A stretch of DNA of 64,000 nt from JAQBQB01 sp963846925 (GTDB lineage Bacteria; Gemmatimonadota; Gemmatimonadetes; Gemmatimonadales; Gemmatimonadaceae). This document shows positions 16,558 through 23,605 of the stretch, one piece after another (position 1 is the stretch's first letter; the number at the start of each line of letters is the position of its first letter). The position numbers and the translations under genes were made by a program. The stretch spans positions 124,001-188,000 of the forward strand of contig CAWJXW010000017.1 in NCBI GenBank assembly GCA_963846925.1, read 5' to 3'. The notes under the pieces were generated by a model, which was given only the letters and a program-made list of their open reading frames with translations, did no database searches and was not told the origin of the DNA.

Positions 16558-17352
16558 TCAGGTACCGCTCGGCAGTTGGCCGGCGGAGACATTGCGAATG
16601 TTGGACATGACGCCGCGCCGCCGAATCGATCGATCGATCAGGTCGAGGTCGTCGGGGGAATGCGTGCCGTGGTTGGTGTACTGAACGATCTGCACGAGGA
16701 CGAGCTCGAGGTCCTCGAGCAAGCGCTTCATCGTCACGTCGTCGGACGGCGCCGAGCTCTCGAGCAGACGGGTCTCCCCGAGCAGGTCGTGCGACCATTT
16801 GGTGAGCTGCGCATCCACCTCGCCGCGCCGCGCCGAGGTGCGAAACGCGGTGATCATCGCCTCGCTGCCGACGACGTGGTTCACGACGGCCAGCCGATAG
16901 GCGATGTTGTCGGAGTTGGTCCTGTCGCCGACGGCCAGCGATCCGCGCGCAGCCGGTAGCGCGCCCGCTGAAGTGCTGTCGGACGCTGGCGCGTGGGCCG
17001 CGAGCTCGGGCGCAGCACCAATCGGCAAGCCTGTCGCGGGCAAATCGGGCGCCGTCCGCGCAGAATCGCGCGGCGCCGTCGCCAACGGGGCGGGCACGCG
17101 CGTTCGCTCGACGTTCCGTCCGATGGCAACTCCGACCGCCACCAACCCTGCCGCCGCCACGCCGATGCTTGGCCAGACCCAGTAACGAGTCCGCCGCGAG
17201 GGAGACGCGATCGGCTCCGCCGGGAGCGCCGACCGCCGAGCCTCGACGATCCGGTTCCAGATCTCGTCGCGAGGGACGGGGCCCGGTGCGTTGTAGTCCC
17301 GCGCCGCCTGCGCAATCAGCTCGTCGGCACCGTCGGAATGGTTGTGCGTCAT
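16558..17352 (-). CDS. Single-pass membrane protein, putative anti-sigma factor
   Basis: The 264-residue protein has a cytoplasmic N-terminal helix region, a membrane segment at about residues 57-78 (WVWPSIGVAAAGLVAVGVAI) and a large extracytoplasmic part ending in helical segments. It lacks the HxxxCxxC zinc motif of classical anti-sigma factors. Position supports the call: its ATG overlaps the TGA of the ECF sigma gene as ATGA, so the two are made in matched amounts. It probably holds the sigma factor until an envelope signal is sensed, which is inference. Confidence 0.65.
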   Translation of the reverse strand: MTHNHSDGADELIAQAARDYNAPGPVPRDEIWNRIVEARRSALPAEPIASPSRRTRYWVWPSIGVAAAGLVAVGVAIGRNVERTRVPAPLATAPRDSARTAPDLPATGLPIGAAPELAAHAPASDSTSAGALPAARGSLAVGDRTNSDNIAYRLAVVNHVVGSEAMITAFRTSARRGEVDAQLTKWSHDLLGETRLLESSAPSDDVTMKRLLEDLELVLVQIVQYTNHGTHSPDDLDLIDRSIRRRGVMSNIRNVSAGQLPSGT

Positions 17353-17966
17353 ACGATGTGATCTCCAGCAAACGCGGCCAGCGCCAAACGGAGCCGTGCG
17401 CGCGCGTCGAACAGGCGCGCCTTCGACGTTCCAACAGGAATCCCGAGCGCGCCGGCGATCTCGTCGTGCGTGTAGCCCTCGACGTCGTGCATGACGAACA
17501 CGGGACGGAGCTTCGCCGACAGCGCGTCGATGGCGGAGTGGAGGCGGGTGCGAAGATCGGACGTCAATCCCGCTCGCGCCGCGCTGCCCTTGGCGGGCAG
17601 CTCCGCGATCGAATCCATCGTGTCGGTGCGAAGCCGCAATCGTTTCACCTTGCGCATCCCGTTCAGCGCGACCGAGACGGCGATCGTGTGCAGCCACGTG
17701 GCGAGCGATGAGTCGCCACGAAACTGCTCGAGCCGCTGGAACGCGCGAATGAAGGTCTCCTGCGTGAAATCCGACGCGAGGTCGCCGTCCCCGGCCATGC
17801 GGTGCATCAACCGGTAGATCCGCTCGACGTGGGCGTCGTACAGCGCCCGCTCCGCGGTGACATCGCCATCGATGCACCGAGCAACGAGGCGGCGATCCAC
17901 CGCACGCGGATCAGAGGCGACAACTAGAGGCAGGGGTGAGCTCACGAGTGTCTCAAAGTCAGGCAA
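17349..17966 (-). CDS. ECF-type RNA polymerase sigma factor
   Basis: The 205-residue protein has sigma-70 region 2 (HVERIYRLMHRMAG, FTQETFIRAFQRL, with the core-binding and -10 contact helices) and region 4 (LRPVFVMHDVEGYTHDEIA, then ALGIPVGTSKARLFDAR), and no regions 1 or 3. It should direct polymerase to a small regulon, presumably including its own operon with the membrane regulator and HEAT proteins. The start is a TTG at 17966; a GTG at 17945 is an alternative, since the first 20 residues are not conserved family sequence. Confidence 0.9.
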   Translation of the reverse strand: MPDFETLVSSPLPLVVASDPRAVDRRLVARCIDGDVTAERALYDAHVERIYRLMHRMAGDGDLASDFTQETFIRAFQRLEQFRGDSSLATWLHTIAVSVALNGMRKVKRLRLRTDTMDSIAELPAKGSAARAGLTSDLRTRLHSAIDALSAKLRPVFVMHDVEGYTHDEIAGALGIPVGTSKARLFDARARLRLALAAFAGDHIV

Positions 17967-18008
17967 TAGACACGGTTGGGGAGGGGAAGGTTGGGTTTTG
18001 GAAACTGC

Positions 18009-18252
18009 GGGATCCCGGCCATTCTGGGGCGCGGGGAGCGATGGAGGCTACGGCTTCGCGCTCGAAATCTGACGTCCGACATCTGATATCGGACATCAGA
18101 CCAGGCGTGACAGGGTGAGTTACTCCTCGCCGGGGAGAGGGACGCCGCCGATGAACGCCTGGTCTGACGTCAGATGTCTGAAATCCGACCTCAGACTTCG
18201 AGCGGTAAACCGATTCATCCAACCGGCGCGGAGGACCCCGAATGGCCGGCCC
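18009..18252. repeat. About 240-bp degenerate inverted-repeat element, copy B
   Basis: Second copy of the element at 12366-12604. It has the same left end (GGGATCCCGGCCATTCTG), the same CTCGAAATCTGACGTCCGAC-like arms at about 18050-18100 and 18165-18205, and the right end CCCCGAATGGCCGGCCC. The central spacer differs in sequence. It occupies most of the 310-base gap between the sigma factor gene and the nitronate monooxygenase gene; nothing else is visible there. Confidence 0.65.
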
Positions 18253-18276
18253 AACCCGCAGCGCGTTTCGACGCCG

Positions 18277-19257
18277 TTACCGGAGGGCTGCAGCCAGCTC
18301 CTCCACTATCTCCCCCACCGTCCGGATGTCCCTGATCCCGCCCACGCTTCTTCCGGCCTGCCAGTACTCCCGGGCGCCGGCCGAAGTGAGCGACGATGCC
18401 CTCAGCCGCCGGTGTGAAGTCGCGGCGTAGATCGACCGCATCCAGTACTTCATCTTGCGGTGCCGGAGCATGTACCGCGCGATCGGGCCCGCCCTAAGAC
18501 CAAGCCGTTGGATGTACTCATTGTTCAGCACGGCGACTGGAAGCCCCGTCAGACGCTCGGTCAGCACGATGTCCTTGGGGTCAGCCGCGACTATTGCCCG
18601 CTTGTAGTCGTCGTGTGCCCTGCACTCGGCTGAGGCGATAAAGCGCGTTCCCAGCTGGACCCCGTCGTACCCCAGGTCCATCATCTCCCGAAAGGCGCGC
18701 GCGTCTCCCACGCCGCCGGCACAAACCACCGGCAGCCCGAGTGGCGCAACCTCGTCCAGCAGCGCTCTGGGGCCAAGCTTGCCAGGATGACCTCCAGCCT
18801 CGCTGTTGACCGCGATCAGCCCTCTGACGCCATTCTGGGCCGCTTTTTCCGCCCAGCTCCGGTTCGTGACGTCGTGATACACGATCCCGCCCACCTGCGC
18901 GGCCCGGTCGACCACCCACCTCGGGTTGCCGAGTGAGGTAATGAAGAACCGAACGCCCTCCTCGAGCGCGATATCCACCCATCGCACGAGCCGCTCATGA
19001 TATGACCGCGACGATTTCTCGATGAGGGCGTTCATGCCAAAAGGGCGGTCGGTCGTTCGCTTGATGAGCCGAAGGCCCTCTCGAAAGTCGTGGCCGTAAA
19101 CGAACGTCAAGGACACCGGCTGGACGATCCCGATGGCGCCAGCCGCGGACGCGGCCGCGACGAGCTCCGGATTAGTGCACGGATACATCGCCCCGCAGAT
19201 GATCGGGAAGTCGATCCCTGCGTCGTCGGTGAGCCGCGTTCGGTCGGTGGTTGGCAT
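18277..19257 (-). CDS. Nitronate monooxygenase (2-nitropropane dioxygenase family)
   Basis: This 326-residue FMN-dependent TIM barrel carries PIICGAMYPCTNPELVAAAS at the start, the flavin-binding NSEAGGHPG near residue 150, CAGGVGDARAF, and GVQLGTRFIAS, all diagnostic of the family that oxidises alkyl nitronates. A small C-terminal extension is rich in basic residues. Some homologues act as enoyl reductases or have unknown substrates, so the exact reaction is not certain. It appears monocistronic. Confidence 0.88.
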   Translation of the reverse strand: MPTTDRTRLTDDAGIDFPIICGAMYPCTNPELVAAASAAGAIGIVQPVSLTFVYGHDFREGLRLIKRTTDRPFGMNALIEKSSRSYHERLVRWVDIALEEGVRFFITSLGNPRWVVDRAAQVGGIVYHDVTNRSWAEKAAQNGVRGLIAVNSEAGGHPGKLGPRALLDEVAPLGLPVVCAGGVGDARAFREMMDLGYDGVQLGTRFIASAECRAHDDYKRAIVAADPKDIVLTERLTGLPVAVLNNEYIQRLGLRAGPIARYMLRHRKMKYWMRSIYAATSHRRLRASSLTSAGAREYWQAGRSVGGIRDIRTVGEIVEELAAALR

Positions 19258-19654
19258 CGATCTTAGCCGTCAGAATATCCGTTTTTGGCCGGTCCGGACC
19301 ATGTTGAGAAAGATGTGCTGAAGCACTTCACGTTCTGGCATGATTGGATTGTGAAATTAATCGGTTGCACGGATATCACAAATCTGATCGACACGTGTAC
19401 GCGCCCACTTTCACGCGTTTTTCGCCTAGAAAGTGAGTCGCCCGCGCGTGGTCGGGCGATTCGCGATCGAGCACGCCTGAGACGAGCGCCGCACCGCCTT
19501 GGCTACGACGAGGGTCGACGGCGGGCGCGGTTGCGTGGGTCACCTAGCCGACGATTGCGCCGAAGCCTTATGCGGAGAGTGACCGGACTCGAGCGTCAAT
19601 TGCGCGATACAACCGACAGCCGTCGTGTCCCGCCCCACAAGAAAGTCACGCTGC
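19258..19654. other. 397-base intergenic region, relatively AT-rich at its left end
   Basis: The left 180 bases are more AT-rich than the surroundings and hold the promoter side of the nitronate monooxygenase gene. A short inverted repeat pairs CACTTTC with GAAAGTG near 19408-19436. A plus-strand open frame from 19285 covers the region but changes composition midway, has no ribosome site and runs antisense into the GDPD gene, so I do not call it a gene. The right half is featureless. Confidence 0.4.
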
Positions 19655-20449
19655 CTATTTGGCCGATCCCGCCATCTGTTTCCGCAACACGAGCATCGTC
19701 TCGGGATCGTCGCTGATGATGCCGATGACCCCATTCGACCAGAGGCGGCGGGCGTCCTCAGGGTCGTTGACGGTCCAAACGTGTGTGGGAACGCGCCGTG
19801 ATGCGGCGGCGCGTGTGAGCCGACTGACGGGAACGTTGATGCCGTAGCGCTCGGGAATGCATAGCGCCGAGAAGGGCAGCGACCTCGGCACGAGCCCCAC
19901 AGCGCTTCGCCATGTCAGAGAGATGGCGTCGCGCCTCGCAGCCCCAACCGCCACACGCGTTCCCCGAAACGGCCGGAGAGCGCCGACATCCATTGAGTCG
20001 ACCAACACGCGGTCCTCGCACCCGTGGCGCCGGAAGAGCCGGAGAGCTTCCGGGGCCGCCTGGGCGACCTTGATTTCTATGAGTAGCGGCGTTGACGGGT
20101 AGCGCTCGATCAGGCCCTCGAGGGTCGGAATCGCGATCCCCTTTCCCGCGAACGGAAGGGTGCGCCCGCCGTCAGGGCTGAACCGCGCGCCCGCGTCTAC
20201 CTCCGCGATGTCGGGCGCCGACTGCTGCGCCACCTGCCCCGAGCCGCCGGTCGTGCGATCGAGGGTCGGGTCGTGGATGACGACCACGACGCCGTCGCGC
20301 GTGATTCGGATGTCGAATTCGATCGCGTCGACGCCGAGTCCGACTGCGTAGTCGAACGCCGCAAAGGTGTTCTCGGGAAAGCGCGCCGCGGCGCCGCGAT
20401 GCCCGATGACAAGACGGGCGCCGGGATCGAAATCGGCGAGGACGTTCAA
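19655..20449 (-). CDS. Glycerophosphodiester phosphodiesterase
   Basis: The 264-residue protein has the GDPD catalytic layout: GHRGA with PENT at residues 16-28, EFDIRITRDG with the metal-binding acidic pair, HDPTLDRTT with the catalytic histidine, and IEIK further on. No signal peptide is present, so it probably acts in the cytoplasm, cleaving glycerophosphodiesters from phospholipid turnover into glycerol-3-phosphate and the alcohol. A short gap of about 40 bases separates it from the TonB receptor gene upstream on the same strand. Confidence 0.93.
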   Translation of the reverse strand: MNVLADFDPGARLVIGHRGAAARFPENTFAAFDYAVGLGVDAIEFDIRITRDGVVVVIHDPTLDRTTGGSGQVAQQSAPDIAEVDAGARFSPDGGRTLPFAGKGIAIPTLEGLIERYPSTPLLIEIKVAQAAPEALRLFRRHGCEDRVLVDSMDVGALRPFRGTRVAVGAARRDAISLTWRSAVGLVPRSLPFSALCIPERYGINVPVSRLTRAAASRRVPTHVWTVNDPEDARRLWSNGVIGIISDDPETMLVLRKQMAGSAK

Positions 20450-20492
20450 GACTCGCCTCCGACCCCGGCGCCCGCTGTGCCCCGCGAACGCG

Positions 20493-23390
20493 TCAGTACG
20501 TGTACGCGATGCGCGTCATGATCATGCGACCGATCTTCGGAACGCCGACGAAGCTGGCCACCTGATTGTCGAGCAGGTTCGTGGCGTTCAACGACCACCG
20601 CGGGGCTCCGTTGACCGGGAGAACCCACGAGAAACCGGCATCGAGGAAGGCGTTGACCGGTACCGGCGGATACGCCGCCGAGCCGGCCGGCAACCCGTAC
20701 GAGTTGAAGACCCCTGAGTTGACCGGGAACGCGTCAGCGTACCGGCCGCGAACCTCAACGCCATACCCGTGCTCTTGGCTGTCGTACCGCAACGTAGCCG
20801 TGGCACGGTGCTTCGGCGTATTGGCGGCGAGAGGATTCGAGACCGTCGCGCCGGGCGCGTCGGTGTAGACGTTCTTGTTCAGGTTCGAATACGTCGTCGC
20901 GACGGACCAACCCTGCGGGAGCAGGAAATCCGCCGCGATGTCGAAGCCGTGCACGTTGATGTAGCCGGGCGAATTCTGATACGAGAAGACGAGGTACGGC
21001 TGCGTGTACAGCGGGCTGTTGAACGCGGCCGCGCCGACCGGCACTTTCGCCATGACCGTCGCGAGACCAGTCGCCAGTGCAGCCGCCTGGGCTTGCGCTT
21101 GGGCAGGTGGAACGCCCGCGGCGACCAGCGCCTGACCAATGGCCGCACCCAGGAACTGCCCCAGCTGCTGCCCGTTGAAGAGAATACCGGGATTGAGAAT
21201 CTGCGTCGTCGGATCCGACGGACGACGCTGGAACCAGGCGTCGGCCTCTAGGCTGACGCGTTGTGAGAGGAATCCCTTGTAGCCGACCTCCCACGTGTTG
21301 GCGAAGTTCGCGCCGAGCGGTGCGTAATTGGATGGCGCCGCGGCCACAGGCTTGTTGCTGTTCAGATCGACCAGGACACTCCCCACACTCGCGTCGGTCG
21401 GGTGGAGTCCTTGAATGATCGGCAGTGCGGACAGCAGCGCCGCCTTCGCCGCGTCGCCGCCGAAAACACTCGAGGGCTGCGACTGAATGATCGCCTGCAA
21501 GGGGCTGATGCCGCCGAACGCCGCGTTGGGCGTGACGAATCCGGTGTACGCCGACGCCGCCGACGCGCCCACGACACCCGGTACGTACGGCGACCGCATG
21601 CACAGCGATCCAAACGCGCCGGTGCAAGTGTTGGCGAACTGCCACCCGGTCTTTGGCGGATTGCCGAGGATCTGCACCGGCATCCCGGGCGCGGGCGTCT
21701 GGCCCGAGTACTGATCGAGGAAGAACGAGAACGACGTCGGCGACCCGTACGCGCGGTTGAACGTGACGCGGAAGTTGTTGTTCGAATCCGGTCTGAAGAT
21801 CAGCGCGGCGCGCGGCGAGAACTGATAGCCGTCGATGCGCGAGTTGGCGTCGACTCGAGCAGCGGCCAGGAAGTCGATCTTCGGCGTGATCGTCGTCGTG
21901 GTCTGGAGGTACCCACCGTACTCATTGATGTCGTCGTCGTTCTCGTTGCGGCCGTCGATCGTGCCCTGGGTCTGCGGACGCGTGGCGAGGTATTCGGCGC
22001 CCAGCACGAACTTGGTGCGGCTCCACTGAAGGCCCTGCTGCACCTGGGTCGCGAGGATGCTCGATTTGTCGACGACCGGGATGCCCGTGCGCAGATAGTA
22101 GGTGCCGTTGGCGTCGAGGCTGTCGGAGTTTCCCGAGTTCGATTTGTCGTAGAAGACCTGCGCGAAGAAGTTCTTGTGATGGAGCCGCTCCTGGAGATTC
22201 AGGTAGCTCCAATCCTTCGCCTGCGCCGCGCCGAAGGTCGTCGTGATCTCGCGCGCGCTGCCGATCATGGAATAGCCGGCGCTCGAGATGAGCGTCGTGT
22301 TCTCGTCGAGCTTGTAGTCGAGGCGCGCCTCGCCGGCGTAGCGCTTCAGGTCGTTGTCGTTCGCCACAGCCTTACCGCGGCGTGACGGCGGAATGCGCGG
22401 ATCGGTGCTCGAGTAGACCGTCGGTTGGTTGGGATCGGTGTACTCGAAGTCCTTCGCGGTGAACGCCTCGGCCGAAATCTTGTACGCCAGCTTGTCCTCG
22501 GCGATGATGCCGGCGTGGCGCAAACTGCCGCGGACGAGCGATCGCTCGCCGCCGTCGAGCGTGAACGAAGTCCCCGCCGACTGGAACGGCGACTTGGTGA
22601 TGATGTGCAGCACGCCGTTTCCGGAGTTCGGCCCGTAGAGGGCGGCCGCCGGACCTTGCAAGATCTCGATGCGGTCGATGTCCTCGTTCGTGCCGGTGAA
22701 CAAGAGCGGCACGTTCACGCGCAAAGACGGGACGCCTGCGTATCTATAGTCCTGCAACATGAGCATCTGCGTCGAGAACGCGTTATTGAACCCGCGCGAG
22801 ACGATGTTTGCCTGCGCGAGGCCGCCCGCCGAGATCGAGAGGCCCGGCACCGCCTTCAAATGGTCGGTGACCGTGAGCGAGGGCCGCTCCTCGATCTGCG
22901 CCGCCGTGACGACGGAGATGGGGTTTGGAGAATCCTGAATGCGCTCCGGCTCCGCGCCGGACGTCGCGGTCGTCACGACCTGCTCGAGCTGCGCGGCGAT
23001 CGGCGCCATCGCGAAATCGAGCGTCACCGTCTGACCCGCCTGGACCACGAACCCGTCCACGTGCTTCTTCGCGAGGCCGATCCGCGCCGTGACCGTCACC
23101 GTGTACGTGCCGGCCGGGAGATTGGACACCGTATACTTGCCGTCCGCGCTCGACCGCACCGTCACGTTTCCACTTCCGCCGGCGCGAAGCGCGTTGATCG
23201 TGGCGTTACCCACGGGTTGACTGGAGAGGGCTTCCGTCACGCGACCGGTGATGGTGCCGGTTTGGCCGGCCGCCGGCGCGGCAGCGATTGCCGCCCCGAG
23301 CAATGCGACCCAGGCGCGTCGCCAGAGGACACTTGGGGAATTGGGAATCGACTGAGGGCGCACGATGGACCGTACGGTCTGCAAGGACAT
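20493..23390 (-). CDS. TonB-dependent outer-membrane receptor
   Basis: The 965-residue protein has a signal peptide (cleavage near AAGQTG), an N-terminal carboxypeptidase-regulatory-like beta-sandwich at about 45-130 (ITGRVTEALSSQPVGNATI), and a plug domain at about 145-270 (NPISVVTAAQIEE, VSRGFNN, IDRIEILQGPAAALYGPNSG). A 22-strand-type barrel follows and ends in YTY. It should import a large nutrient across the outer membrane using TonB energy. Length and domain order are those of the SusC-like/CirA group, but no SusD partner is adjacent, so the substrate is unknown. Confidence 0.93.
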   Translation of the reverse strand: MSLQTVRSIVRPQSIPNSPSVLWRRAWVALLGAAIAAAPAAGQTGTITGRVTEALSSQPVGNATINALRAGGSGNVTVRSSADGKYTVSNLPAGTYTVTVTARIGLAKKHVDGFVVQAGQTVTLDFAMAPIAAQLEQVVTTATSGAEPERIQDSPNPISVVTAAQIEERPSLTVTDHLKAVPGLSISAGGLAQANIVSRGFNNAFSTQMLMLQDYRYAGVPSLRVNVPLLFTGTNEDIDRIEILQGPAAALYGPNSGNGVLHIITKSPFQSAGTSFTLDGGERSLVRGSLRHAGIIAEDKLAYKISAEAFTAKDFEYTDPNQPTVYSSTDPRIPPSRRGKAVANDNDLKRYAGEARLDYKLDENTTLISSAGYSMIGSAREITTTFGAAQAKDWSYLNLQERLHHKNFFAQVFYDKSNSGNSDSLDANGTYYLRTGIPVVDKSSILATQVQQGLQWSRTKFVLGAEYLATRPQTQGTIDGRNENDDDINEYGGYLQTTTTITPKIDFLAAARVDANSRIDGYQFSPRAALIFRPDSNNNFRVTFNRAYGSPTSFSFFLDQYSGQTPAPGMPVQILGNPPKTGWQFANTCTGAFGSLCMRSPYVPGVVGASAASAYTGFVTPNAAFGGISPLQAIIQSQPSSVFGGDAAKAALLSALPIIQGLHPTDASVGSVLVDLNSNKPVAAAPSNYAPLGANFANTWEVGYKGFLSQRVSLEADAWFQRRPSDPTTQILNPGILFNGQQLGQFLGAAIGQALVAAGVPPAQAQAQAAALATGLATVMAKVPVGAAAFNSPLYTQPYLVFSYQNSPGYINVHGFDIAADFLLPQGWSVATTYSNLNKNVYTDAPGATVSNPLAANTPKHRATATLRYDSQEHGYGVEVRGRYADAFPVNSGVFNSYGLPAGSAAYPPVPVNAFLDAGFSWVLPVNGAPRWSLNATNLLDNQVASFVGVPKIGRMIMTRIAYTY

Positions 23391-23605
23391 GCAGGCCTCC
23401 GAAGGGGAGAGGGGAACCCAGAACGGGTCAGGTGGGGGTGGGGCACCGACCAGCGCTTACCGACGAGAGCGGCATGTCAGTGAGCGCTCCCCATCCTAAG
23501 GAACGGACAAGGAATTACAAGTACGTCATGTGTCGTAGTCGAATCGCCGACAAGACGCTCCGACGCGTCAAGACTTGTTAGCGCTTTCGGGCGGCGACGA
23601 ATGGT

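Noticed and set aside
19285..19716. Plus-strand open frame of 143 codons between nitronate monooxygenase and GDPD genes
   Set aside because: No ribosome site, composition changes halfway, C-terminal third is antisense to the GDPD gene, and no domain is recognisable.
23391..23480. Possible thiamine-type riboswitch upstream of the TonB receptor gene
   Set aside because: A fragment resembles ACCTGA...TGGGT, but the conserved CTGAGA and the closing stems are missing and the order does not fit.
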